A stretch of 64,000 nt of DNA from Chrysemys picta bellii (taxonomy: Eukaryota > Chordata > Testudines > Emydidae), in the NCBI RefSeq assembly GCF_011386835.1, contig NC_088792.1, positions 218,708,394 to 218,772,393 on the forward strand, read 5' to 3'. The notes beneath the pieces are model-generated. The model made no database searches and had not been told where the DNA came from. It worked only from the letters and a program-made list of their open reading frames with translations. Position 1 is the first letter of the stretch, and the number at the start of each line of letters is the position of its first letter. The position numbers and the translations under genes are program-made. Shown in pieces: positions 10,114-20,229 of this stretch.

Positions 10114-12136
10114 ATGCAGGCCGATAATCGAAAAAGAGCACCAGCATGGACCGTGAGGGAGGTACTGGATCTGATCGCTGTATGGGGAGAGGATTCAGTG
10201 CTTACAGAACTTCGTTCTAAAAGACGAAATGCCAAAACTTTTGAAAAAATCTCCAAGGGCATGATGGAGAGAGGCCACAATAGGGACTCAGATCTGTGCC
10301 GCGTGAAAGTCAAGGAGCTCAGACAAGCCTATCAAAAAACAAAGGAGGCAAACGGTCGCTCTGGGTCAGAGCCGCGGACATGCCGCTTCTACGCCGAGCT
10401 GCATGCAATTCTAGGGGGGGCCGCCACCACTACCCCACCTGTGATCGTGGATTCCGGGTCGGGGATAGTCTCATCAGCTACACCTGAGGATTCTGCCGAT
10501 GGGGGAGAGGAGGAGGAGGAGGATGAGCTTGCAGAGAGCACACAGCACTCCGTTCTCCCCAACAGCCAGGATCTTTTTCTCAGCCTGACTGAAGTACCCT
10601 CCCAACCCTCCCAAGACCCTGACCCTATGGAAGGGACCTCAGGTGAGTTTACCTTTTAAAATATAAAACTTGTTTTAAAAGCAAACGGTTTTTAATGATT
10701 ACTTTGCCCTGAGGACTTGGGATGCATTCGCGGTCAGTTCAGCTACTGGAAAAGTCTGTTAACGTGTCTGGGGATGGAGCGGAAATCCTCCAGGGACATC
10801 TCCATGAAGCTCTCCTGGAGGTACTCCAAAAGCCTTGCCACAAGGTTTCTGGGCAGTGCATCCTTATTCCGTCCTCCATGGTAGGACACTTGACCACGCC
10901 ATGCTTGCAGCAAGTAATCTGGTATCATTGCCTGACAAAGCCTGGCAGCGTATGGTCCCGGTGTTTGCTGGCATTCAAGCAATATCCGTTCTTTATCTTG
11001 TTGTGTAATCCTCAGGAGAGTGATATCACTCATGGTAACCTGGTTGAAATACGGGAACTTAATTAAGGGGACAGAAGTGGCTGTTCCTACTGGGCTGTTT
11101 GCCTGTGGCTGAAAATAAATCCTTCCCTACAGTTAGCCAAGCGCAGATGGGAAATTGGCCCTGAGCTTTTCGCGTTTGGCTAGCAGGGATCTTCCCTGTT
11201 ACCAGCCACGCGGTGGGGGGAGGGGCACCGTGAACATCCCAGAGAATTTATGGCGGGAGGGGGGCTGCGGGGGGGGGGGGGTTAGTTTGGTTCCTGCAGG
11301 GATCTTCCCTGATACCAGCCACGTGGTGGGGGGAGGGGTACAGCGATCATCCCAGAGAATTCATGGCGGGAGGGGTGGGGTGGTTAGTTTGTTTTCTGCT
11401 GCTGCTGAATGTAAACAGAAAAAGCGCAGCACTCTACGGGCTTTGCTTGGTATGTGGGAAAGGAGGGCGCAGAAGCCGTAAGACAATGGCTTACCATGGC
11501 CGCATGCAAGCCGAATTCTGTTGCCCGGACCTGTGATCTCTAGCAGCAAAGCCACAGGCACTCAGTATTAAGAGGCAAAATGCGACCTTGTACAGAAATC
11601 ACATGTGCTATGTAATGTGAATAGTGTTGGTCACCGTGAAAGAGTATAAGCATTGTTCTGCAAAATGTATCTTTTTAAACAATTCTCTCTTCTTTCCCCT
11701 CCCTACAGCAGCTGCAAATTCCTCAAGCCTCCCTCCTCCATCCCGAAGGCTATCACAGATAAGGCGTCGTAAAAAGAAGACGCGAGACGAGATGTTTTCA
11801 GAAATTATGGAATCCAGCCGCAGTGACAGAGCTCATCTGAATGAGTGGAAGGAAACGGTTGCAAAGTATAGGAAAGAAGCCAGTGAACGTGAGGACAGGA
11901 GGGACCAACGTGAGGACATGAGGGACCAACGTGAGGAGAGGAGAGACGCTCGAGATGAGAGGTGGCGGCAGGAAGATCAGAGGAGGCAGGATGCAACGCT
12001 GGGGCTGCTGCGTGAGCAAACAGACATGCTCCGGCGTCTGGTGGAGCTTCAGGAACAGCTGCAGGAAAACAGACTGCCGCTACAGCCCCTATACCCCCCT
12101 CCCCATGTTCCATATCCTCCTCACTCAGACGTGTAA
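10114..12136 (+). CDS. Harbinger Myb/SANT-like DNA-binding protein, two exons (join 10114-10642, 11709-12136)
   Basis: Accessory protein of Harbinger elements, thought from studied family members to bind the transposon ends and bring the transposase into the nucleus. Exon 1 begins with ATG at 10114. It carries a trihelix Myb/SANT-like domain at about residues 10-100 (tryptophan at APAWTVREVLDLI, then the KVKELRQAY helix), followed by an acidic EEEEEDE tract. The donor CAG|GTGAGT at 10642/10643 and the acceptor CCCTACAG at 11708 are canonical and keep the frame (phase 1). Exon 2 adds a basic stretch (RRRKKKTR) and a highly charged helix of RDQRED-type repeats, then a leucine-rich coiled coil and a proline-rich end. 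The spliced protein would be 318 residues with no stop. AATAAA signals lie at 12311 and 12318. In host annotation such genes often appear as Myb/SANT-domain proteins. Confidence 0.85.
10643..11708 (+). other. Intron of the Harbinger Myb-like gene, with internal duplication
   Basis: A 1,066-bp intron with GT..AG borders and a pyrimidine tract before the acceptor. It contains the antisense ORF described separately. It also holds an imperfect tandem duplication with a period of about 115 bp (about 11,187-11,270 and 11,300-11,375), each unit running from GGGATCTTCCCTG to CATGGCGGGAGG or its variant. Confidence 0.75.
10743..11033 (-). CDS. Antisense ORF in the Harbinger intron, possible BEN-like domain
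   Basis: A 96-codon ORF on the minus strand, from ATG at 11033 to TAG at 10743. The reading frame stays open upstream to about 11125, where a TTATTTTCAG acceptor-like site ends at 11109, so it could be the last exon of a longer gene. The sequence looks like real protein rather than noise. A helical segment, PYAARLCQAMIPDYLL, is followed by a WRGQVSYHGGRNKDALP turn and a second helix, ARLLEYLQESF. This pattern (small-Arg-Leu helix, Gly turn, Leu-Pro, amphipathic helix) resembles BEN domains, which bind DNA or chromatin. The BEN assignment is inference by eye. The ORF could instead be a captured host exon or an uncharacterised Harbinger protein. Confidence 0.45.
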   Translation of the reverse strand: MSDITLLRITQQDKERILLECQQTPGPYAARLCQAMIPDYLLQAWRGQVSYHGGRNKDALPRNLVARLLEYLQESFMEMSLEDFRSIPRHVNRLFQ

Positions 12137-12310
12137 GAACGCGGGGGGGGGGGGAGGGGGGGAGGCTCCGTACACCTTCCCATTCCACCCCAGTAGACAG
12201 CCCAAGCAAAAGGCTGTCATTTTTTTAACCTTTTCTTTGTGGCTTTTTCCTTCCCAGCAATCCTCCTCCCAAATACCACCCGGGTTCCCTCCCTCTTTTT
12301 CTAATCTATT

Positions 12311-12350
12311 AATAAAGAATAAATGAGTTTTAAATGATAGTGACTTTATT
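12311..12350. terminator. Convergent polyadenylation signals of the two Harbinger genes
   Basis: AATAAA on + occurs at 12311-12316 and 12318-12323, after the Myb-like gene. TTTATT (AATAAA on -) lies at 12345-12350, about 100 bp beyond the transposase stop. The two transcription units therefore end within 40 bp of each other. Confidence 0.7.
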
Positions 12351-12451
12351 TGGTTTGAAAGAAAGCTGGGGGAAGGGGGAGGGTGGGTTCCTTACAGAAA
12401 ATGAGTCAATAAAGGGGGCAGGTTTTCATGAAGGAGAAACAAACAGATATT

Positions 12452-13752
12452 TCACACTGTAGCCTGGCCAGTCATGAAACTGGTTTTCAAAGCCTCTCTG
12501 ATGCACAGCGCTTCCTGGTGTGCTCTTCTAATCGGCCTGGTGTCTGGCTGCGCGTAATCAGCAGCCAGGCGATTTGCCTCAACCTCCCACCCCACCATAA
12601 AGGTCTCCCCCTTACTTTCACAGAGATTGTGGAGCACACAGCAAGCAGAAATAACAATGGGGAGATTTCTTTGGCTGAGGTCAGAGCGAGTCAATAATGA
12701 ACGCCAGCGACCTTTTAAACGGCCAAATGCACATTCTACCACCATTCTGCACTTGCTCAGCCTGTAGTTGAACAGCTCCTGACTCCTGTCCAGGCTGCCT
12801 GTGTATGGCTTCATGAGCCATGGCATTAAGGGGTAGGCTGGGTCCCCAAGAATAACTATTGGCATTTCAACATCCCCAACGGTTATTTTCTGGTCCGGAA
12901 AGTAAGTCCCTTGCTGCAACCCTTTAAACAGAGTAGTGTTCCTGAAGACGCGAGCGTCATGAATCCTTCCCGCCCAGCCCGCGTTGATGTTGGTGAAACG
13001 TCCCTTGTGATCCACAAGTGCTTGCAGCACCATTGAAAAGTACCCCTTGCGGTTTATGTACTCGGTGGCTTGGTGCTCCGGTGCCAAGATAGGGATATGG
13101 GTTCCATCTATCGCCCAACCACAGTTAGGGAATCCCATTGCAGCAAAGCCATCCACTATGGCCTGCACATTTCCCAGAGTCACTAACTTTCATAGCAGCA
13201 CCTGAGTGATTGCTTTGGCTACTTGCATCACAGCAGCCCCCACCGTAGATTTGCCCACTCCAAATTGATTCCGACTGACCGGTAGCTGTCTGGCGTTGCA
13301 AGCTTCCACAGGGCTATCGCCACGCGCTTCTCAACTGTGAGGGCTGCTCTCATCTTGGTATTCTGGCGTTTCAGGGCAGGGGACAGCAAGTCACAAAGTT
13401 CCATGAAAGTGCCCTTACGCATGCGAAAGTTCCGCAGCCACTGGGAATCATCCCACACCTGCAACACTATGCGGTCCCACCAGTCTGTGCTTGTTTCCCT
13501 TGCCCAGAATCGGCGTTCCATGGATAGAACCTGCCCCATTAACAACATGATCTCCAAAGCACCGGGGCCCGTGGTTTCACAGAATTCTGTGTCCGTGTCC
13601 ATGTCCATGTCCTCATCATGCTTGTCGCTGCGCTGCCGCCGCCGCTGCCTCCTCGCCTCGTTTTTCTGGTCCTGGCTCAGCATAAACTCCACGAGAACGC
13701 GCGAGGTGTTTACAATGTTCATGACTGCTGTCTTGAGCTGAGCGGGCTCCAT
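12452..13752 (-). pseudogene. Harbinger DDE transposase (HARBI1-like), frameshifted
   Basis: The enzyme would cut and join the transposon ends. The N-terminal part starts at ATG 13752 and includes a basic RRQRRRQR stretch, an Asp-rich tract and the helical LRNFRMRKGTFMELC region. The catalytic part contains the DDE residues: Asp in WAIDGTHIPI, Asp in GDPAYPLMPW and Glu in VVECAFGRLKGRW, plus the conserved HDARVF. The frame breaks near 13266, where one base appears missing after YRSVG. A TGA follows in the restored frame at about 13189-13191, probably a CGA-to-TGA change. These two lesions make the copy inactive although all three catalytic residues remain. It converges with the Myb-like gene. 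Confidence 0.88.
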
Positions 13753-14144
13753 GCTTGCCGTGGTATGGAGTCTGCAGTGTTCACCCCGGAAAAAAGGCGC
13801 GAAATGGTTGTCTGCCGTCTGTTGCTTTCATGCAGGGAGGGAGGGAGGAAGGAGGTGAGGCTGTACCCAGAACCACCTGCGACGATGTTTTTTGTCCCAT
13901 CAGGCACTGGGATCTCAACCCAGAATTCCAATGGGCGCGGGAGACTGCGGGAACTATGGGATAGCTATGGGATAGCTACCCACAGTGCAACGCTGCAGAA
14001 ATCGACGCTAGCCCCGGTACTTGGACGCACACCGCCGAATTAATGTGCTTAGTGTGGCCGGATACATTTCGACTTTATACAATCTGTTTCCCAAATTCGA
14101 ATTATATAAATTCGGATTAATCCCGTAGTGTAGACATACCCTTT

Positions 14145-15448
14145 GATGGGTAGTAAAGTTAAATACCCCAGGGTAGCCTGGAGAAGAAAGTGGAAGTTTG
14201 TATGTTTGATGTATGCAGTGTGTTGAGATGCAGCTGCCTGTAATAGGTTGTATGTATGCTGCTGTGCTCAGCCAGACATGGACTTGCTATTGGAAAAGGG
14301 AAAATGTAGATGTTCATTTCTGCTTTCCAATAATCAGTGTTCTAAGGCTCCTAAAAAAGCTGTATTCATCATAGAAAGGTGCGTTTGAGGAATTAATAAA
14401 AGGGGAGAAGGTAGAGGTATTCCAATTCTATTCTGTGTCTGACCCCACAGAAACTCAGTTGCCAGTCAGTGTGGGCCCTCTAGCTATAAGTTGTTAGGAA
14501 GTAGGGATAAAAGAGGTGGCCTGGGTGTGGTGGTGTTTTAGAGTAGGGAAAAACAGTAGAGAAAAAATCTGTATCCGAGGGAGAGGCTTTAAAGGCTTTG
14601 TGAGGCTTTAAAGCCTGTCAGAGAGGGGTAGGATTAAAACTCTAGCCCAATTCTCTGACAAATTTTACTTATTTTCCTCTAAAGGGAAATAGGTTCCCTT
14701 GTTTTTTTCCTGAATTAAAGGAGCAGGAAAAAAGGTTTGTAGCTCTAGAATCAAAGATCTTGCTTTTCTTATGTTTTATGAGAAGAAAAAAAATACTCTA
14801 GATATTCCTTTTGATAAGGTCCAGTTGTTTAAGTGCATGCCCTGAAAACTGGAAGGAACACTTAGCTTTCCTTGTTACTAAATTTGGAGTGGCTTGCATA
14901 ATAAAGATTTCAAGTGGGAAAAACCATGCATCTTCCAGTGCTTGTTCCCCTCACTTGGCAGTTTTTGAGAGGCAGACAACCAGCGTGAAACTAAATAAGT
15001 ACAAATGCATGTCCAAGCCCTACTGCCTGGGAAAACTTGAAATGAAATTATTTCTACAGTATGTAGAGTATTACACACTGAATAAAAGTCAAGACCTGGT
15101 AGGACACACTGAATCAAATGGAAGAAGGAGCAACAAGCAATCATTTAGGGGGAAGACAATCTGTGGAGATGAGTGAGGAGAGAAGCATATATGGAGTAAA
15201 TTAGGGGGATAAGGGACCCCTCCCCCATAGGAGATTAAAATGGGAGATACCCCTGTAGCTGCAAGAATGGCCTTCTTTCTTCTCCTGAATGTATTGGGGA
15301 GAGGTACTGGACCTGCTCCAAGAAGACAACTGGACAACTATAGGTAAAAGGTAGCCTGCTGTGGAGAAGGGTTGTGTAGAGAGGAACAATGATGTGTCAT
15401 TGTGAAGTCTTCCATTGGTTCAAATAAGGATGCAAACATCTGAATGTT
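14145..15448. other. Intergenic, nothing recognised
   Basis: Unique-looking sequence with short ORFs only. No exon or repeat could be supported. Confidence 0.45.
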
Positions 15449-15449
15449 T

Positions 15450-15622
15450 TCATGGTTAAGGTTCTGATCTGTAACTCAGGACACTTGAGTTCAGTTCCCA
15501 GCTTGACCACAGACTTCTTGTGTAATCTTGGGTAGACTAATTAACATTTCTCTGCCTCAGTTCTCCATCTGTAAAATGGGGATAATAATGCTTCCTGTCT
15601 TTCATCCTTGTATCTCTTTAGG
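15450..15622 (+). mobile_element. MIR-like SINE
   Basis: The order of motifs matches the amniote MIR SINE. A TGGTTAAGG tRNA-like start and a GAGTTCAGTTCCCAGC B-box region are followed by the core, GTGTAATCTTGGGTAGA, and then CTCAGTTCTCCATCTGTAAAATGGGGATAATAAT. It is diverged and old. Confidence 0.8.
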
Positions 15623-15888
15623 CACTGGTCCTGTATGTGACTTCAATGGGGCTGTGCACAGGTGCCGCAGTGCACCTACATGTGGTCACTCACAGGACTT
15701 GGGTCTTGGACTTTCAAATCTCCAGGGCAGAGTCTGCCAGAATGGGACCCTCATCTCCCTTAGGGCCTCTAGGCACTATTGTAATACAAATAACATTATA
15801 ATGCTTTCTCATCTTTTCTGAGGCTATCACTATTGTGAATTTTTACAAAGTCATATGGGGTAGGAGTCAAGGAGAGAAAAGTGTAATA

Positions 15889-16470
15889 CGATAGAACCTC
15901 AGTGTTACAGACACCTCAGGAATGCATGTTGTCCATAACTCTGAAATGTTTGTAACTCTGAACAAAACGCAGCTCAGGCTCCAGCAGTTCACACTCTGGG
16001 CCAGGTTCCAGAGACAGCTAGGCAACGTCCTTGCAGGCAAGCTTGTCCCACTCCCAACCCGGGGTGGTGATAACATCTCGTCCCCTCAACAGTGGGGGGA
16101 GGGAAGGTTAGGGGTTTGAAAACAGAGCCCCCTCCTCAGCCAGGGGGTGAAAATAACACTCATGGCTTACAGGAAAGCAGCGCAGACCCCAGTACTGCTC
16201 CTGCTCTGGCTGCCTTGCGGCAAGTCACAACTTTGCCTGGGAATATCAGTGTCTTCAACTCCTAGCTGTAAGTGGGTGCCCCGTGCGTGGGGATGGGGAC
16301 AGGCAGCCCAGGTGTGCTTACCTTTAAGATGCAATACACACACAGTACAGTATTTGCTGCTGCTTTTTTTTGTCTCTGTTGCTGCCTGATTGGTTACTTC
16401 CGGTTCCACATGGTGTCCGCTTGATCAGTCAGTCCATAAATCTGGTGTTCATATCGCTGAGGTTCTACTG
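15889..16470. mobile_element. pogo/Tigger-like non-autonomous DNA element
   Basis: The left end CGATAGAACCTCAG and the inverted right end CAGTAGAACCTCAG agree at 12 of 14 positions. Both sides carry TA (15887-15888 and 16471-16472), the duplication of Tc1/mariner and pogo elements. The GC-rich interior has no transposase. Confidence 0.8.
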
Positions 16471-16499
16471 TAGGATTTTGATTCCTTAATAAGACTCTT

Positions 16500-16670
16500 A
16501 GAATCATAGAAGATTAGGGTTGGAATAGACCTCAGGAGGTCATCTAGTCCAACCTCCTGCTCAAAGTAGGGCTAACCCCAACTAAATCATCCCAGCCAGG
16601 GCTTTGTCAAGCTGGGCCTTAAAAACCTCTAAGGATGAAGATTCTATCATCTCCACCTTAGGTAATACAT
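16500..16670 (-). mobile_element. CR1 3'-end fragment
   Basis: The complemented CR1 tail (GAATCATAGAAGATTAGGGTTGG, GGTCATCTAGTCCAACC, CAGGGCTTTGTCAAGC) is readable but diverged. It marks an older, strongly 5'-truncated insertion. Confidence 0.9.
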
Positions 16671-16958
16671 AACCTAAAATTCTTCAGAACATGCATGCAA
16701 TCTTCTGATAGACAGAAGCCTAAAGGCTTCCATAGTCCTGTCTTATTTAGTAAATTCTCCAGAGGGAAGAGGATGTTAGATGCTGACCATTATGGACAGT
16801 ATTTTTTAACAAGATAGCTGCTTGAAAAGCTATGTGCAGAAATGTCAACTATAAATTACTCACTTCATTTTAAGTGATCTTCTACAGCGTGGTTGAACCC
16901 CTTATGCTTAACAATGTCCCACCTTGCATCTAGCTTAGACTCTCTGGTTATCTTCTCC

Positions 16959-17093
16959 AGACCTGAAGAAGAGCTCTTTGAAGCTTGAAAGCTTGTCCTG
17001 TCCACCAACAGAAGTTGGTCCAATAAAAGATATTACCTCATCCACTTTGTCTCTCTCATATCCGGGACCAACACAGTTACAACAACACTGCAA
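16959..17093 (+). repeat. Terminal fragment of a second Penelope-like family (probable)
   Basis: The motif order GAAGAAGAGCTC, GAAAGCTTGTC, AGTTGGTCCAATAAAAGATATTACCTCA, GACCAACACAGTTACAACAACACTG parallels the tail of the Penelope-like copies nearby (GAAGAAGTGGGCTG, GAAAGCTTATGCTC, AATAAATTTGTTAG, GACTAACATGGCTGCTACTCTG). I infer a related family. A reverse fragment lies at about 45.89-45.96 kb. Confidence 0.5.
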
Positions 17094-17429
17094 ACAACCA
17101 TAATGAAAAAAATTGTAAAATAAATCTGTTTCACAACATGACTGCAGTACCCTCCTACACCTGGATTGAACACACTGGCAGTTTTAGAAAATATCTTGAT
17201 TTTCTTTAGCACAGGGGTCGGCAACCTTTCAGAAGTGGTGTGCCGAGTCTTCATTTATTCACTGTAATTTAAGGTGTCGCGTGCCAGTAATACATTTTAA
17301 TGTTTTTAGAAGGTCTCTTTCTATAAGTCTATAATATATAACTGAACTATTGTTGTATGTAAAGTAAATAAGGTTTTTAAAATGTTTAAGAAGCTTCATT
17401 TAAAATTAAATTAAAATGCAGATCTTATC

Positions 17430-18273
17430 AGTTTAGTGTGATCCTTGCCCTTGATTTTCCTTGCTGAGTTTTCCAATGTCTGGCACATATTTGGATACTT
17501 TAAACTGCACGCAGGCTTCTGAGTGATCAGTTGTTAACTGGCTCCGAGAGGGACAGACAGGGCCGGCTCCAGGGTTTTGGCCGCCCCAAGCAGCCAAAAA
17601 AAAAAAAAAAAAGCTGTGATCGCGATCTGCGGCGGCAATTCGGCAGAAGGTCCTTCGCTCCCAGCGGGAGTGAGGGACCATCCACCGAATTGCCGCCGAA
17701 TCGCTGGACCTGCCGCCCCTCTCCGGAGTGGCCGCTCCAAGCATCTGCTTGCCAAGCTGGTGCCTGGAGCTGGCCCTGGGGACAGAGGACAGATTTCATG
17801 TGTGAAAATACCTGTTCACACAGGTATGTGGATCCAAATGCTGAAAACATTGCAAATGCAATTTTCTTCAAACAGTTAAATTTCACTGGCAGGAACATCC
17901 AGCAGGTCAGAATAGAGGCCCCGTGATCTCTCTCGGTAGCTTCAAGTGCACTCTGCAGATCTCCAAACTTTGATGCCCACAATTCTGAGCTTTTTAACTG
18001 AATGAGCTGCGTTTCGAAATCTTCAACACCCATCCACTGAAATGCAGACAAATCCAAGTTGCTTTCGTTGAATTTTTCAGATTTAATTAGAAAAGGAAAC
18101 ATTGGGCCAAATTGCTTGAAATCTTGAAATCTATCAGAAAATTCTGATTCCAGTTCTTGCATGTACATTCTAATCTCAATGTCAAACGCAGTGCGCTGTT
18201 CCACATGGCGTGATAGTGATGTATGGAGCAAATCAGGATTTAAAAATATCTCTGTACAATGGCGCTGGAACAA
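17430..18273 (-). pseudogene. hAT transposase C-terminal remnant, GTF2IRD2-like
   Basis: The frame encodes the C-terminal part of a hAT transposase of the type domesticated in GTF2IRD2. It reads FDIEIRMYMQELESEFSDRF, then a stretch ending in the hATC dimerisation motif (IAFAMFSAFGSTYLCEQVFS). A MITE insertion at 17558-17778 splits it; beyond this, the frame resumes with LTTDHSEACVQFKV to the end of the domain. The N-terminal zinc finger and catalytic core are missing. It is a transposon pseudogene and not a host gene. Confidence 0.75.
17558..17778. mobile_element. hAT MITE nested in the hAT transposon, perfect 8-bp target duplication
   Basis: The ends CAGGGCCGGCTCCAGG and (inverted) CAGGGCCAGCTCCAGG are inverted repeats. 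GGGACAGA is duplicated exactly at 17550-17557 and 17779-17786. The 221-bp insert carries an A17 run and a CGGCGGCAATTCGG/CCGAATTGCCGCCG palindrome. A relative of the family occurs at 43.33-43.52 kb. Confidence 0.92.
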
Positions 18274-18334
18274 TTTTTAAAGTGGGGGTGCTGAGCTGTG
18301 CCCTCTCTTGCCCCTGTCTGCACCCCTCACAGCC

Positions 18335-18615
18335 CCAGCAGGCTACAGAGCCCTGGGCCGGTGGCCGGGACCCTAGTCCAGCAGCAGAGCCCCCCGTACC
18401 GGTGGCCGGGACCTGGGGCCGGCAGCGGGCTGAGCAGGGCCGGTGGACGGAACCCCAGCCAGCAGGGGGCCGGCAGCCGGTATCTCAGCCCGGCAGCGAA
18501 GCCCCCGGGGCCGGCAGCGAGCTGAGTGTGGCCGGTGGCTGGAACCCCAGCTGGCAGGAAGCTGGCGGCCGGTACCCCAGACCAGCAGCGGAGCCCCTGG
18601 GACCAGTGGCCAGAA
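18335..18615. repeat. GC-rich minisatellite inside the hAT element
   Basis: Units related to GGCCGGTGGCCGGGACC..CAGCAGCAGAGCCCC recur at roughly 55-60-bp spacing five times or so. ORFs across it are repeat artefacts. Confidence 0.65.
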
Positions 18616-18931
18616 CCTGGACAGTGTGAGTGCCACTGAAAATCAGCTCACGTGCCGCCTTTGGCACCCGTGCCATAGGTTGCCTACCCCTGATTCAGAG
18701 AAATCAATAAAATTGTAAAATATTTAGTAGTATCCTAATGATTATTTTAATTTGAACTTGAAGGGAATCTATATGGGATTTGTTTTCTTGTTAGAAAAAG
18801 TATCTTCGCTACTAGCCAGTTGGTTTTGTTGCAGATTGAATCTAAGGCTGAAGATGCTTAGTTTGCCTGAAGCTCCTCCTAGCTGGATTCAGCATTACTG
18901 CAAGAAATAAGTTAGCTGAAGCAAAAGATAG

Positions 18932-19771
18932 GTTTCAGAGTAGCAGCCGTGTTAGTCTGTATCCGCAAAAAGAACAGGAGTACTTGTGGCACCTTAGAGA
19001 CTAACACATTTATTTGAGCATAAGCTTTCATGGGCTACAGCCCACTTCTTCAGATGCATAGAATGGAACATATATTGAGGATATATATACACATACAGAG
19101 AGCATGAAAAGGTGGGAGTTGTCTTACTAACTCTGAGAGGCCAATTAAGTAAGGTTTCAAACTTTTGAAGTGATAATCAAGATAGCCCAGTACAGACAGT
19201 TTGATAAGAAGTGTGAGAGTATGGAGAAATGGAGATAGATTCAATGTTTGTAATGGCTCAGCCATTCCCAGTCTCTATTTAAGCCTAAATTGATCATATC
19301 TAATTTGCATATCAATTCAAGCTCAGCAGTTTCTCGTTGGAATCTGTTTTTGAAACTTTTTTGTTGCAAAATTGCCACCCGCAGGTCTGTCATTGAATGA
19401 CCAGACAGGTTAAAGTGTTCTCCTACTGGTTTTTGAACGTTATGATTCCTGATGTCAGATGTGTCCATTAATTCTTTTGCGTAGAAACTGTCCGGTTTGG
19501 CCAATGTACATGGCAGAGGGGCATTGCTGGCACATGATGGCATATATCACATTGGTAGATGTGCAGGTGAATGAGCCCCTGATGGCATGGCTGATGTGAT
19601 TAGGTCCTATGATGATGTCGCTTGAATAGATATGTGGGCAGAGTTGGCATCGGGCTTTGTTGCAAGGATAGGTTCCTGGGTCAGTGTTTTTATTCAGTGA
19701 TGTGTGGTTGCTGGTGAGTATTTGATTCAGGTTGGGGGGTTGTCTGTAAGCGAGGACAGGTCTGTCTCTGT
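18932..19771 (-). mobile_element. Penelope-like element copy 1, truncated, with 13-bp target duplication
   Basis: The 3' end at low coordinates reads (complemented) GACTAACACGGCTGCTACTCTGAAAC, followed inward by the GIY-YIG endonuclease region. AAGCAAAAGATAG is repeated at 18919-18931 and 19772-19784. Only the endonuclease half remains, because the 5' end stops near the GRPVLAYRQPPN stretch, at nearly the same place as copy 3. Confidence 0.9.
19241..19771 (-). pseudogene. Penelope-like GIY-YIG endonuclease fragment
   Basis: Encodes the endonuclease domain that cuts target DNA for Penelope-like retroelements. Visible features are PVLAYRQPPN, the cysteine pair C..CQLCPHIYS, IYAIMCQQCPSAMYIGQTGQ (the GIY-YIG motif region) and a C-terminal ELELICKLD helix. 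The frame shifts around 19480: the open frame 19455-19832 reaches RKRINGHI while 19241-19543 carries the remainder, so the copy is broken. No reverse transcriptase is present. Confidence 0.85.
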
Positions 19772-20229
19772 AAGCAAAAGATAGTTTATATAGCTTGCAA
19801 TGGTTTTGGGGATCTATGCATGTACTCTCCATTTATCAAGAATTTAGAGAAAAAAGAAATAAATGACAAACAGGAGGAACTAAGTTTCCTTATATAAAAA
19901 TATTATTAAAGTTAATGTTTAAAATGAAATATACATGAGTTAAGAGGCAAGGTACTGTACATCTGGGGTCAGGCTTGGGTTATGGGGGGGGTTACAGGTA
20001 TCATTTGCAAGGATGAGACTATACATACATATCGCATAACCTGCATAGACCCAGATTGGGGTGCAAGGGTTTTTAAAGTGTCAGTGGATAAGTGGGCTCG
20101 GGTACGCCACCCATGGAATGAATAAGGAGTCCAAGTCAGTATCGGTGTAGCGGATAAGTACATGGGTGGGACGCGTCCCTTGGTCCTTCAGGGAAAGAAG
20201 TGAGTTATTTCCCTGGTCGGTGGTCTCGG

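Larger units (their letters stand above)
9733..14141. mobile_element. Complete PIF/Harbinger DNA transposon, 4.4 kb
   Basis: The left end GGCCTGGTCTACACTACG and the inverted right end GGGTATGTCTACACTACG form terminal inverted repeats. TTT flanks both sides (9730-9732 and 14142-14144), a 3-bp duplication as expected for Harbinger. The element carries the two standard Harbinger genes, a Myb/SANT-like DNA-binding protein on + and a DDE transposase on -, plus a third ORF within the intron of the first. Related MITEs with the GTCTACAC end occur at 48.57, 48.87 and 53.96 kb. Confidence 0.93.
17212..18692 (-). mobile_element. hAT DNA transposon (Charlie-like), internally interrupted
   Basis: The ends CAGGGGTCGGCAACCT and (inverted) CAGGGGTAGGCAACCT are near-perfect inverted repeats. 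The interior contains a minus-strand hAT transposase remnant, a nested hAT MITE and a GC-rich minisatellite. Flanking 8-mers match poorly, so the element is old. Confidence 0.85.

Noticed and set aside
11805..12209. Minus-strand ORF opposite Harbinger Myb-like exon 2
   Set aside because: A shadow of the repetitive charged helix on +; the + frame has the splice and domain evidence.
17531..17926. 131-codon + ORF across the nested MITE
   Set aside because: Crosses the MITE poly-A and both target duplications, so it is an accident of the insertion.
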